Shown here: positions 50,953 through 63,992 of the stretch, one piece after another
Position numbering within the stretch: position 1 is the stretch's first letter
Layout of the letters: each line of letters opens with the position of its first letter
Assembly: GCA_000231825.2 (NCBI GenBank)
Contig: JH720330.1
Span: 142,789-206,788 of the forward strand
Length of the DNA: 64,000 nt
Reading direction: 5' to 3'
DNA from: Tetrahymena elliotti 4EA
Lineage: Eukaryota > Ciliophora > Oligohymenophorea > Hymenostomatida > Tetrahymenidae
Translations under genes and position numbers: made by a program
The notes under the pieces: generated by a model
What the model was told of the DNA's origin: nothing
The model's input: only the letters and a program-made list of their open reading frames with translations
The model's database searches: none

Positions 50953-52179
50953 TCATTCATTATTAATATTCTATTCTTCTAAGTATTCTCCTAATAATTT
51001 TGAGCTTTAATTTTTACAACTAAACTGCAATTGATTTAGGATAGAGTTATTAATATACATAGAATGTTCAGGATTTTATACACTACTGTTGAGAGAGGAA
51101 TCAAGTATTGAAGGATCATTTTGAATTTATTTCTGAATTAAAAGCTTTCTCCTGTATTAATTATTTGTTTCTAGAGTTTTTGTGTTTTACATTTATTCAT
51201 TCTATTCTTCTTTAACTGTTTCCATTTAGTGCTTTACTATTTATTGATTCAAACTTGCAAGCCTTATTTTACCATATTTTTATTAACTTTCATTTATGTT
51301 TCTTGCATTTTTACTTTACAGATCTGTAGATTGATTTTTTTACATTATTTTATTAAAGTTTTATAAATTAGCACTATTGCTTTAGTTTTCATTCAACACT
51401 AAACCACTTTTTTTATTATTTGTGTTTACTTATTACCTGTTTGACAAACTAGAATTATTTCTTTAATTATTTTCTTTCATGCTTTAATTGTCAATCACAT
51501 AATTACCCTGCTCAGATTTAACAAATCTTTTTAGCTAGTTTTAAGAAAAATTTTAATCTTTCCTCATTTACATTTAAGAAACAACTATTTTTTTTTAGTC
51601 GATATCTTAATTATTATTTCCTTAATAAGAATGAGGATTGTTTTGCTACTCAAATTCTTATAAGTAATTATTTTACTAAGATTCTTTATAAAATTACACA
51701 CTATTATCATATTCCAACATTTATTTCCCATTTGCTATATTATTTAAAGCCTAATTATGAAGAAAATTCTTATAATCTTGCTCCATTTGTATTTATGTTC
51801 TCGCATCACCTTAAGCACTCTCATTTAATGGATAGATTTATTATTGTGATCCATTCTTTATTCCTAATTTCATATTTTTTTCAGATAGGGATCTTACATG
51901 CTCTAAAACAGACTAGTTGATTGAAATTGCCTTTACTTAGACAACAATATTTTTAACAGTTTTAGTAGATTTCCTAAAGAATTTACAGTAAATAAGTATA
52001 CCAAAGAATATTAATGTTAGCAAAATCATAATAATTAATACAGCAATGCTACAATTATCTCCACATGTTTTAGATAAATTAAAAAAATCTTTACTACTAC
52101 TAGTTGATTCACTTTTTTATGAAGAATTTTAATTTGATTCTTATGATTAAGAACTACCTAAATTTTTGGATTCAGCCAT
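50953..52179 (-). CDS. Single-pass membrane protein with long Q/N-rich cytoplasmic tail, 408 aa
   Basis: One frame of 409 codons, ATG 52177-52179 to TGA 50953-50955. The first about 45 residues are Ser/Gln-rich without a signal peptide (MAESKNLGSSQSQESNQNSS). A strong TM helix follows at about 50-72 (CSIAVLIIMILLTLIFFGIL). It is flanked inside by basic KFFRKSTKTVKN, which predicts N-out/C-in topology. The rest is low-complexity Gln/Asn/Ser/Lys with no known domain (QNPEHSMYINNSILNQLQFS near the end). No homologous family recognised. Such tails often serve as flexible cytoplasmic binding regions, but that is inference. Confidence 0.65.
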
Positions 52180-52519
52180 ATTCTATTTATTTGTTTAGAG
52201 TTTTTAAGATTTCCTTGGCTATTAATGATAGTTTAATAAATCGATAGCCAATATTTAAAGTAGTAATTAATGATGAAAATAGCTTTGATTTGAAAAGAAC
52301 TGATTTTATTTGATTTTACTTAAGTATTCAAAGTGTTATTAACGAATTAATTATAATTTAGATTAATTAATCATTATTTTAAACTTTGATCAGATATATT
52401 TGTTTCTTAAGTTATTATTGCTTATCAATAATAATCCAACTTACAAATTTTAATTTATTAAAAGATCTGAAATCTATTTCAATTATTTATAATATTAATC
52501 TTTTTGGAGTCAATACATT
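52180..52519. promoter_or_regulatory. Divergent promoter region
   Basis: About 340 bp AT-rich DNA between two divergent ATGs. It must carry both promoters; no motif recognised. Confidence 0.5.
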
Positions 52520-55300
52520 ATGGAAATTAGAAGTATAGCGAGAACTCAAAACAGCCACAAAAAGGAGAAAATATACTTTGAAATATTACAATAGTACAGT
52601 TCTATTTAGTTAAACCTTTTAGGTTAAATTAAAAATGAATTTGTCAGAGAGGAGCTGAAAAATATTTGTCATTATATTCTATCAAAAACTGATCTTTTGC
52701 TGCTTAATATTGAAGTTATGTACATAATAATAAGCAGACTTTAGCAAATTTCATCTGAATTTTCTAGTGAGATTAGCATAGATCATTTCTCTGAGATAAA
52801 CTCAATTCCATTGTCAAATGAATTGAGTTTTTATGCAAACTTCAACTCAAATTGTTAGTTTCTAAAATTTAAACCAAAAACAAATAAAGGAGAGAAAGTG
52901 AAAAGGGATAAAAAGAATTAGATGTTTCAATCCCCTTTATAAACAATAAAGTATGAAATCTTATCTGATTAAGAATTTTAAAAGTAGTTTGACTTTTTTG
53001 AAGCTCACATTCAAAATAATTATAATTTTATTTATGATGTAAAATATAATTTTAACTACCTTCAGTTGTAGTTATAATAATAAAGAAGCGGTTAGTTGGC
53101 AGAAAAATAAAAATAAATAGAAGAAGATATCTAAAAACTGAAAAGTAAAAGCTATCAATTACATTTTAGTAGGATAATAAGTGAAAATACTGATGAGATT
53201 GATTCTTTTATTTTGTAGGCAAATATCACACAAAACAGCTCAAATAACATATTAAATAACTAAATAAAATCTCCTTAAATACTAAACCAAAAAAACTCAA
53301 AAGATTTATATTAAAATAAATAAATGCCCTAGTAAATCAATAAAATTAATGCTGCAAATAATCCTATTCAAAAAAACATTTTAAATTAAAACAAACCTAT
53401 AAATGACATCAAAAATGGAAAAGTTGAATAAAAAGAAACTGATTTAAGTTAAGGAAGTAAATATGTATTGCCTATATCTAAAGTATTCTATTACTAAAAT
53501 GCATTTGGGGAAGAATATTATGTTTAATTGAGAGAAAAAGAAGAGTATTCTCTCATGGATGTCATAAATGAGCTATCAAAAAATAAACTTAGATATAGTG
53601 AATAAGAGATGATTACTGTTCTTTCAAATATATTTGATGGAATACAATATTTCCATGAAAGAGGATATGTTGTAGGTAAATATATTCTTAAATTCTTTTA
53701 AAAAAAGAAATCATAAATAAACTGAGAAAATTGAAAAAAATATTTATTTTATTTCTAAAATAACATCTTTGATATTCTCTAAAAATATCTCTCTAAAATA
53801 TTTGAGACATCACAAATAACTTTCATTAATTTTATAAGATTGATCAAAGGGTTCTGATATAATTGTTTTTAGAATGAATCTAAAACCTTTTATCTTTTAT
53901 CAATATTTTATCAATGACAGAGAGAGGGTGATAAATGATTAAAAAAAGAAAAAATGAATTAAATTATATCCAGAAAAGTTATGTTTTCTTTCACCCATCA
54001 ATGATAGAACATTTTAATTTTAACTATATTTTTTTTAATAATAAAAGGTAGTTTTTCTCCATTCGAAGTTGTCTTTCATAAAGATAGATGGAAACTAAAG
54101 TATATAAATTAAATGCAGTAAAGGAGTTAATAAAATTAAGGAAAAAGCTCTAATAGCTTATATTAGATGAAGGGATATTTTGAATTCATGTCTCCTTAGT
54201 AGTAATAGCTTTTTAAAATGAATTAACCAGTAGGTAACTATAATGCTTAGGCAGCTGATTTATATAATTTAGGAACATTGATTAATGCTTTGTCAACTCC
54301 GTAATTATAGTATACACCTTTTTTCAATTAGATTATCAAATAATTAACAGATTATGATTCTCTTTCAAGAATGGACTCAAATAATATAAGAAACTTACTT
54401 TAGCCTTATAAATTTTGTACCAGAAAAGGACTGGATATTTCTAAATCGAAAGAAAATTTCATTAATTATAAAAAATTATATTAATCATTTATGTCTTTGG
54501 GAAGTAAATCTTTGGCTATAAGCTCAGTTCATGCTGCCCATCCAAAAGAAGATTATCATAGTTTTATTGAAAAGGGGTTTTTGTTTTAAGTATTTTAAGA
54601 GTATGCAGATGCCATTACTTATTATAGAAAAGCAGAGTAAAATGCTATGTCATAAAATAAACTATATAATTTAATCCCTATTAATAATAATATTGGATAA
54701 ATATTACTAAAAAATGAGAAATTTGATTAAGCTCTTTCTTCATTTTAGAAAGCTGTTGAGGTTTCCAGATAAGTATGTTCATCAAGTAATTATTTCACAA
54801 TCATAAATAAAACAACTTCAGAAAAAAATTAATATTTTTTGTTTAAAATATCTTTAGACAGTTTAGAGTATGCTAAATCTTTAGAAAATTTATCGAATGC
54901 TTTTGCAAGTCTACAAAAGTACAAAGAAGCAGAAAAGGGGTTTGAAGAAGTTCTCAATACTAAATAGAAATTAATCAGAAATAAAAGTGACATGTAATTC
55001 AGTATAACATACAATAATTTAGGAATTGTTCAAGAGAAATAAGACAAGAAATAATAAGCTATTGCTAACTTTAGAAAAAGTGTAGATGTTATGCAATATC
55101 ATTTTGGATTTACAAATCCTGATATAGCTAACTTAAATGAAAAAATAGGTGATCTTTTTTACAGCCTACCTGGTAGATAAGAAGATGCATTTAATCATTA
55201 TTAGTAAAGTTACAAAGTATATTCTGCATTAAAAGATACTACTCAGATATATAAAATCTAAGAAAAAATCAAAAGAGTGCAAACAAAATCTTAAAAATGA
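52520..55300 (+). CDS. Degenerate kinase domain fused to TPR repeats, 778 aa
   Basis: Three exons; introns 53676-54047 (372 nt, phase 1) and 54786-54857 (72 nt, phase 1) leave exactly 779 codons to TGA 55298-55300. The N-terminal 300 residues are helical and Gln-rich. A kinase-like C-lobe follows: VQLREKEEYSLMDVINELSK and VLSNIFDGIQYFHERGYVV, then GSFSPFEVVF where HRDxKxxN should be, WKLKYIN where KxxDFG should be, and YFEFMSPQ in place of the APE block. After these come AADLYNLGTLINAL and RMDSNNIRNLLQ. No glycine loop or VAIK Lys was found, so this should be a pseudokinase. The C-terminal about 230 residues hold TPRs (NNNIGQILLKNEKFDQALSS, YAKSLENLSNAFASLQKYKE, YNNLGIVQEKQDKKQQAIAN, NEKIGDLFYSLPGRQEDAFN). 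Probably a scaffold. Confidence 0.75.
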
Positions 55301-55795
55301 ATTTAAATTAAATCAAAATCATCTATTTATTTTTTTTCAATATTTAATAACATTTATTCAATACTTATAATTTTCAATTAACAAAATCTATAATTTTGTA
55401 TAACTTTTTTTATAATTTGGTTAAAAAGTGATTTACTCTTTTCTTTTTGTTAAACATTATCTCTTTTTTAATATTTTATTGATACATTTTTTAAAACAGA
55501 ATTTTTATTGATCAAAATCTTTCTGCAAAAAATTTTTAAAAAATTATTAAAAATGAATTTACTAAATATTTTTACTTTAAAATAAAATTAATTTTATATT
55601 TATTTGGAAATCAAACTAATTTTTTATATTTAATCGTAATTTTAAAATTGTTTGAAATAATTTTTATATCAAGAAGAATTTATAAGGCAATAAAAATAAT
55701 TATTATGCAATTGAGCTTCAAAAAACTATTTTGGAACAATAAACAAAAGTACAATTATTTACAATTTTTTTATAGAAAATCAAATAGTCATCATA
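55301..55795. other. Convergent intergenic spacer
   Basis: About 495 bp of extremely AT-rich DNA between two 3' ends; nothing recognised. Confidence 0.5.
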
Positions 55796-57642
55796 TCAAA
55801 ATTATGTCTATTTAGATTTAGAAAAGTTTAATTCTTTAATAATCTAATCTTTCCAATCAATATTATTATTATTAAAATTTGTATTTTGGTGAACTTCTAA
55901 TTCTTATCCTGAAACATAATCAGCCAAGAGTTAATTATCTTATTTAATTTAAAATTTATCTAAACTTTATTTTAAGTCTCCAAACACTTTTTTTCTATTT
56001 TAAATATCTTAGAGTAGAGTGTTAAAGTCTATTTTTTCAAGTTATTTGTTTTCAACAGGACTATGAAATCGTTTACTTTCTATCATTTAAATTTAACTGT
56101 TTTGTATGAAATTTTGTTAGATAGTCTTATCTAATTACTTAATAGGAGAGCTGTTAAAATAGTCTTTTTTAGATTTACTATTCAATAAGGTTGAATCTTT
56201 AGTCTTTGTTGTTTGTACTTTAAAAATAATTAATTAGATAAATTTACCAAAACATTTTAAATTTTGTATACATAATGTTGATGGTGTTTTAGTTGTGTTA
56301 TTTAAATTGCTTGGAAAGCACTAAATATTATCAAGTTAAAGAAGTTGTAAATAACTTAAGGAAACTAAATCACAAGGAGTAACTTTATCAAAGTAAAACT
56401 TAGAGTCCTTTAATGGATGCTTAAAACTTTCTTGAATTAAAAATATTGTAAGATGAATTTTAAAGAGTTAAATTTACTTAAATTCTACTCTGTAAAACCT
56501 TTTGAAGATGATATTTCAATTATTTAACCATTTGAAACTTAACATAATAAGCTAATATCGTCTTGCTATCTATATTATACACCTAAATAAAAATATAAAT
56601 ATGTAATGAAAGATTTCATAAATAAGTAGTTACCATATTGAAACTATCCATCAATAAATATTCCATCTAATACTTATAAACTTAAATCAACAAATTAACC
56701 TTTATTCAATAAGGAAGGTTTTAAATACCCACTCTCCTATAAGATACAACCAATACCATTAAGCTTTCCATGCTTTATTTAAAATTTACAATGAATTTTT
56801 TGGAATAGAATAAATGATATACCTAAAAAAATCCTCTAATAATAGGCTTCAGTTAATAATGAAGGATACCATATCCACTTTCTTGATCTGCTAAATTTGT
56901 GTTAGCCAATATAAATAAAGTTTGTTCAGCAAAATTAATTTCTATTGATATCTAAACATAAAAAATGAATATAATTATTGATTTTTTTCATTTATTGGTT
57001 TTTACATCGCTGTAATGAGGATGCTAATATCTAAATGCTGCTTCAGTTTAATCAATTTTTGTTTCATTAGTGACATTGAAAATTTTCTCTAACACAAATG
57101 ATATGAGAGACATTTAAGTAGATTTTGATAAATCACTTACAGAAGAAACTTTCACTGAATTTTATACATATTCTTCATATCTCCATTAGTTATTTTTATA
57201 ACTCAGGCATTTTCCTTAAAGGATACCTTCTTTCCATATTCCTTATTATGAAGATCCATCTTGATAAGCTAATTAACAATATCCATTAGCCTTGTTGTTA
57301 ATAAATTTGCCAAAGAAATATCCGCCTTTAGGAAAATAAAGAATTCCATTTCCATAAATAGTATCATTATCCCAATTCCCTTTTTTTAAAGAGAAAGAAA
57401 GTTTAAATATTATTCTATGCTTTAAATCTTTACCAAAAAATAAATGTCCACTATCCCAAAAAAATAATCCTAATCCATGCCTTTGATTGTTCTTTAAATA
57501 TCCTTGATAAAACCCATTTTGGTATTCAATTGTTTTATATTCTAATGTCAGAAATTATTCTTTTTTAAAAAATTATAAGTAAAAGTTTGATTTATTATTG
57601 AAGATAGTAAAGATAATTACTTTTAAATTAAATCTAGTCCAT
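55796..57642 (-). CDS. MORN-repeat protein
   Basis: MORN units (Y-x-G-x-x-x-x-G-x-G pattern) bind lipids or act as rigid rods in membrane-associated scaffolds. Seen: YQNGFYQGYLKNNQRHGLGL, FFWDSGHLFFGNWDNDTIYG, NGILYFPKGGYFFGKFINNK, ANGYCQLAYQDGSSQQGIWK, EGILQGKCL and, after more introns, KHGKLNGIGCILQESGYL. The start MDQIQFK (ATG 57640-57642) is the first in-frame Met; another 5' exon is possible. Probable introns: about 57571-57632, about 57339-57395, about 56956-57010, one near 56780-56850 and one near 56590-56640. The C-terminal part (55796-56400) is Lys/Asn/Ser-rich without repeats and ends at TGA 55796-55798. Its frame changes near 56390, so one more intron or a misplaced exon is likely there. 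Confidence 0.7.
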
Positions 57643-58115
57643 TTTTATGAATTCAAACTTAATTAGATCTTTGGTTTAATCCTATGTTAAATGGATTTTC
57701 TTATTAAAGATAAAGTTAAGTAACTTGAGTTTATTAAGTAAATAAATAAAAAATATTTATATTTTGCAGTTATTTTCAAAAATTTTTAACCACTAATCAA
57801 TTTCTCAACTATTAATTTATTCAAATCAATATTAACGATTATAAAGCATCAAAAAAATATTTACTACTTTATTTCATTTCTTAAAGAGTTTAGATTCTTA
57901 ATTTTTTATATCAAAAATTATTATAATTAAAATAAAATGCAAACAGTTTTTAAAGAGAAGATAAGCATAAAGGTGATAATTTAAGGTGTATGAATGATAT
58001 TAATAAAATTAAATTAGAAAAATTCATATATTACTTAAAGATATTAATTATTTTTATATAAAATTGTGCAATAAAATTTTTAATTTTTGATAAATAAAAT
58101 GTTCAAAATAAATTT
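57643..58115. other. Intergenic region
   Basis: About 470 bp AT-rich; could hold a small 5' exon of the MORN gene but none was convincing. Confidence 0.45.
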
Positions 58116-60275
58116 TCATTTTAAGATATTATTTTTTTTATTTGATCTGTCTGAATATTCTATCAAACCTAAAAAATTGTTTCTTTATGATGTGAATTAA
58201 TTATTAAAAATTTGTTGTTTTGAATAATATGGTTATTGAAATATGTTATTATTTTATATACTATTACTTCCATTAAAGCTTGTATTTAAACTATTATTTA
58301 GATTATTCTTGTTAATTACTGAGTTCCTTGCTTTTCCAATAGTTACAGCTCTATTTTATTTAATTGAACTTTTCACAGTACTTCTTTCAGTAGAAGCTGA
58401 AGTATTAGGACAGATAGGATTAGACAAATTGTTTAATAAGGAGTCATAGTTAATTTACTTTAGATAATTTTGTTAATTTTATCTAGAAGTATTGCAAATA
58501 AATTTCTCAGAATACCTTTTTAAATTTTCTTGCCTATTATTAATCATTTTCATTTTATTTTTATTTTATAAATCTCCTTTTTTTATGAACATATCACTAT
58601 CATCTTTATTTTCTTTTGCATTATTTTTTGGTTTATATTAGTTATCTAAATTACTGAATTGAGGATGATTAATTATTACACCACCAAATTAATTTTAAAT
58701 CAAGGAATTTTAATTGGTATTATAAATTATATTTAGAATCTTATCTTTGCTTTACTAGTTAAATTCTTATTCATATTAATATTTATTATAAATACTAGAG
58801 GTTTTGGGTCTATCTAAATTTTATTTTTTCTCTGATTAAAATGGAGCCTTTTTCTTTTAAGAAAAATATTTGAGATCATCGTCATCATCTTCAATAGAAT
58901 TAAAATAAGATACAGATTTATTAATTATATTGTTTGAAGCAGATCTATCAGACTAATTTGTTTTTAAATACTGAGAAGCTGGATTAATAAATGATTATTT
59001 TGCATCCTTTTGTTTATTTTTTGCTTCTTCATCCTTGAAGTAAGTATTTTCTAAACCACTCAAATTTCTATTATTGCTTATCATTGTAGAGTTTTGTAAC
59101 ATCGATATGACAAAAGGTTTCATTTTAATTATATTTTCATAATTTTTACCATTAGAGTTATTTTTTGTCATAGAATTGGAAATAGAAATATCATTAATCT
59201 AATTTTTTTCTTTGTCACTTTCATGAAAGTATCTCTTTATACTTTATTAATATTAATGACTCTTTTTTCTATTTTGGGAAACTGGAGTTAATCTGGCAGA
59301 ATCAGAACTTTATTCTAAATTATCATCGTTTTCGCATAAATGATCTTCACCTTATGATTCATTTTCTAAAATAGACAATGAGGATTGCTTGGGATTAGTT
59401 TAGAGAATAGTGTTACTATTAGGTTTTGTACTAGTATCATATCTTAAAGTTGATGGAATAGAAGAATAAATTAATTCTTTCTTTTATGTTATTTGCAAAG
59501 TATTTGATATTTCTTTTGGATTCTTCTATATTGTTTATTCCCTATTTGTAATCTGAGAATTGACTGAGGGAATAACTAAGCACTACATTTCTTAGTTTTT
59601 TTTTGGAAATTGTAGGCTATTATCTCTAATTTAGGATTGCTATTCTTATTATTATGTGGTTCTAGCACTTACATCATATTTTGTAAAAGAGCGAGCTTAT
59701 CTTTCAGATCGCTTCTAAAATATATTTTAGTCTAAGTTCTACAAGTCAGCTTTCAGAGCTCCTACACATACTTTCTTATCATAAATATTAAGCTTTTAGG
59801 GACTGCTGCTATTTTTATTTTTTTCTAGCACTTTAGCATCTAAAGAAATCCCTCTTTTCTATTTAGCATTATAAGAATTTATTTTACTTACTGGCTTCAT
59901 TTCAGCAGAATCATCAGAAAAAAAATTTGCAGTAGAACGATCCTCCATATAGTTTCCTAGCTGCTTCAAAAAATTTACCTTGTGCTTAGGAAAAGATATT
60001 TAATTAGACCAATCTGGTTTTTGCTCTTCTTCTTAATTTTCCAAAGAAGCCATCTTAAGTAGAGCTAATTAGGCCTTTTTTACAGCTTTTTCTTTGTTAA
60101 TTAATTCCTAATTCTATCTATAATAAAACTTATCTTCTTCTATTGGAGTACATGGTTCTTGATTTTACTATTCCTCTTCTTTCTACAGTTTAGGTTAGTG
60201 ACTTTACCTCCTCTTAAAATGTTTCTTCCTTTAGTAGACATGGGGATTATTGGCAATGCTTATTTTGGTAGGCAT
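58116..60275 (-). CDS. Ser/Asn/Lys-rich hypothetical protein, 719 aa
   Basis: Uninterrupted frame of 720 codons, ATG 60273-60275 to TGA 58116-58118, confirmed codon by codon across the 3' half. It starts MPTKISIANNPHVYQRKKHF, then a basic, helical segment with KEKAVKKAQLALLKMASLEN. The remainder is low-complexity Ser/Asn/Gln/Lys with an acidic run of five Asp (SIEDDDDDLKYF). No TM, signal peptide or known domain. The + strand frame at 58243-58449 lies wholly inside and is a shadow. Function unknown; likely a disordered cytoplasmic or nuclear protein. Confidence 0.65.
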
Positions 60276-61632
60276 TTTATTGCTTTTAAATAAATGATTT
60301 TTGCCTAATTAAATTCCTATTTAATCACTTTTTAATTAAGTTTTTTACTTTTTCTTATTGATATTAATTTTTTAATTGATTGGCTTATATATTTACTTTT
60401 AATTAATTATGTAAAGATTATATAAATCTTTTCAAAATTATTTAATAAACAATTAGTGGCAGCACATAAATAATATAAGTCCAAACAAATCACAAACATG
60501 AAATTTATTCTACTGAACTACCTACCTATTATGTATTTACATTTTTTTTACTTATTCACTTATACACTCAAAAAAAGAATTTGGAATTTATTTTAATTTA
60601 GAAATTAACTCTAACATTAATTAAATTTTATTAGTCAAGGTCTAAGTATTTACAAGCCGATATCAAAATTACCTAAATCTAATTTTTAATTTCCTCTAAA
60701 AAAATAAAAAATATTTAAGTCATTCAAATACATCATATTTATTGTAACAAAATTAATCACCTTATTTCAAATAATATATTTTTAGTCTTTACAAAAGCCA
60801 GTATTTTATTTAATTAAATTCTGAAATATCTTTTAAAATTTATTTCCACTTTCAAATGTATCCTCAATTTAGATTAATAACATAAAATGCATAATGAATA
60901 TAATGTAAATAAATTTTAAGTTATTTATTTTTTCTTTGAATTATCGTTTTCTATTCAAAATTTAATAAAAATTTTTTTGAATCTATTTTATATGTAAAGA
61001 ATTATTAAATTTAACAAAATATTGTTTTAATTTGAAATAATTATTTATTTTATAAAAAGAAAAATAATTGGTTAAAATATTACATAGGAGCTAAATATTT
61101 TTTTAATTTTTAGTTTAAAATAAATAATTTCTTTTTTTATTGGCTTAAGGAAAAATTTTTTTATTGATAATTTTAAGAATACATTTAAAAAGAAAAGTTG
61201 GAAAAAATCTTAAAAACTTAAGCTTTAGGTTTTAGTATGAATAATTGACCATAATTAGAGTTAAGTAGCTTTTTAATTTAAAAAGATAAAGAATAAAGTA
61301 AATATGAGAATTAAATTTTGGAGTATGAAAAAATTAAATAGATATTCATTATAAATTAATAAGAAAAAATTACTATTTAAAAAGAAATAAATCTATACAC
61401 TAAATTTTAATTATTTTTTTATTTTTTTTGTATTTAGTTTAGTTGTAAAATATTTTAATTATAATTACAAAATTTTAGTTTATAGACTATTTGAAATCAA
61501 AAGCTTTTTTTACATTAAATTATTATTGTTACATTTTATTTTAAAAATATTTTTATCATTTTATTTTTAAACAACTCTATCATCATAGTTTATTTTTCTG
61601 AAAATATCTTCATTATTTTTTTAAATATTTGC
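60276..61632. other. Intergenic region
   Basis: About 1.36 kb of AT-rich DNA between two leftward genes. No coding bias, repeat or RNA seen. Confidence 0.5.
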
Positions 61633-63992
61633 TCAAAATTAATCAGCAATTTCATCAACAACTTCTTCTACCAGCTCTTCAAATACCAGATCACTTAATT
61701 CCATTAAAACTTCTGCCTTTTCGTCTTCGTATAGTTACCATTTGTATTCATTTTCAAATATCTAGATATTCATTATTTTTATTAAATTAAATCAAAATGT
61801 TTTTAAAAATAATTTATTAGATTACCTCTACTAAAAGCATTCTAGATAGTCTTTCTTCACGAGATTAGGCAAAATATTCATTTTCTGGTTAGTTATTATT
61901 TTCTAATAGGCTTTACAGAGGTGATTTATCACTCTCTTAGCTAGTTTTTAGTCTATCATCAGTTTCAGAATCTTCTTCACTACGCAAGGCACGCTTGTTG
62001 AGGTTTTCATGTTCATTTATAATACCACATAAGAAGGAAGCCCACTCAATTACTTTTTTCTTTGCCTTTTCAAGAATAGAGTCTATATTTTCTTGTGAAG
62101 CAGTACAAAAAATGATATTCTTTTCACTCTTACTCCATGCATATGGAGAACCACCAAGAGCAAAGTATGGTCTGAAGAGATTCAAACTTTCATTGAAAGT
62201 ATCAAAAATAGCTTTATTATGAATATGCTAAAACTCTTTAATAATTTGGTCTTTCTCTTCTTCACCATTTCCCTAATTTTTATAAATTTTATATGTTTTT
62301 TTCATTTTAAGTTCAATTTACAATGATGTTTTGTTCGAATTCAATAAACAATTCTTCTGACAAAACAAATGGAAGTGTACTGAATTCTTCTAACTATTAT
62401 TCTGAAGTAGCCTCAATAAAAGAGTCATATCCATGAATTAATTTCAATCTTTTTTATGGAGAAAACCCAAAAGGTGTGTTTATGTTGTCAATAAACTCCT
62501 GTCTGTAATAGTCTTGATATAGAGGTATTAAAAAAAATTAAAGATTGGATTAAAGAAAAAAGAAATTGTTTCAATATTTTTTAGAAATAAAAAAACTACT
62601 TTTGACATATTAGAATAAACTCATGATGTACTACTCAATAACAAACAGATTTGAAGGAATACCATATCTATCAGATTTATCAACACATCCCTATCTGTTT
62701 AGCTGTTCATTTAATCTTTCTTCAACTTGAGCATTCATTCTCCATTTTTCTTTAATTTCTGTTTAGTTTAAAAATAAATAAAGTTTAAGTTAAAAAAACT
62801 AAAAAATGAACTATACCTTCATTTATACTATTAAATACTTCATTCACTACTATTTAAGCATTAAAGTTTGCGTGTTCATCTTTCTTTTCAGATTAATTGC
62901 TCGGAATTATTTGATTTTAGTTATTAGGTTCACTATCACTCTAATTATTGATATTATTGGCACTATTTGCGTTATTATTATTACTAAGTAAGTTGTTGTT
63001 ATTGTTATTGTTAATTTGATTTTAAGGGAAAATTGGTTGTATTTTTTTTTGGTAAAGTGGCTCATCTTCAACAAACAAATTTTGCTTAATAATTTAAAAC
63101 AATAAATTAAATAAAATATTTGAAAAATGAATCTAAATAATTTACATCTGTATAATCTGATTTAGGAGATAAATCTTTGATATTGTCTTTAGAGTCAGAA
63201 AAGCTTGAAGTACTTTGAAATAAAAGATATTATTTTAATAAAAAGGAATAAATGAAAATATAAATATATTTACTCAAATCTAGGAGACTTCTTGACATAT
63301 CCAAGCTAGTGACTATGGGGATTATTATGAGGTTCTTCTTTTTTGATTATCATTTTTTCATTTGTGAATCTTTCTCTGTTTTTTTGTTAATATTCTTAAG
63401 AATCATGAGAATGATTTAGGTGATTTGAAGAGTCCCATAATTGATCTTTTATTTTTGGATTCTTTTAATCATACTAACTATTGCTATTAAGACTTTCACA
63501 TGAAGATTAAAGATTCTATTTACTAGTATTTGTAACGATTATAACTTGGCCATCATCAAAATTGATATTATTATTCTGATTACTTAGACTACTAGAGCTT
63601 ACCAACTTTTCTTATCTATCATCTGAACCGTTTTCAGGTATAATCAATTTTTTACCTTCAAAAGAAGCATTTCTATCTGAGAAAGCTCCTTATTAGGTAG
63701 GGGACCTATCTTCTACTTTAACCAAATCATCAGCATCATCATTCTAAATTGCTATTTTCTTATAGTTTTATATTTTTCTATTTGATAAACTATCTAAAGG
63801 TGATTTGTTATTTTAAACATCAGATGAAGAGTAATAGGAACAGTTATTAAGCTCTTTAAGAGCACTAGCCTTTAAATCTTCTTTAAATCTATTAAAATTT
63901 TCATTATCAAAACCACTGTTTATTGAGTTCAAGGGATTCTCATCTGTATTAGTTTCATTCATTTGTAAGCTGACAGGAAGCAAATTTTTCAT
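61633..63992 (-). CDS. Hypothetical protein: disordered N-terminus with conserved-looking helical C-terminus
   Basis: ATG 63990-63992 (MKNLLPVSLQMNETNTDENP) to TGA 61633-61635. Exons by phase: about 63276-63992, about 63147-63210 (SSFSDSKDNIKDLSP), about 62815-63090 (poly-Asn run plus IIPSNQSEKKDEH), about 62610-62757 (EIKEKWRMNAQVEERLNEQL), about 62325-62530 (FIDNINTPFGFSPQKRLKLI), about 61826-62275 (NLFRPYFALGGSPYAWSKSE) and 61633-61757. The last exon is an acidic helix, VLMELSDLVFEELVEEVVDE. The C-terminal third is compositionally normal, unlike the Ser/Asn-rich N-terminus, so it is probably the folded part. No family recognised. A few splice borders (near 63215-63275 and 62530-62610) are unsettled. 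Confidence 0.6.

Noticed and set aside
58243..58449. 68-residue hydrophobic + strand frame that looks like a two-TM protein
   Set aside because: It lies entirely inside the verified 720-codon minus-strand gene (58116-60275); the hydrophobicity is the antisense of Asn/Lys-rich codons.
62806..62991. 61-residue hydrophobic + strand frame
   Set aside because: Antisense to the poly-Asn exon of the minus-strand gene at 61633-63992.
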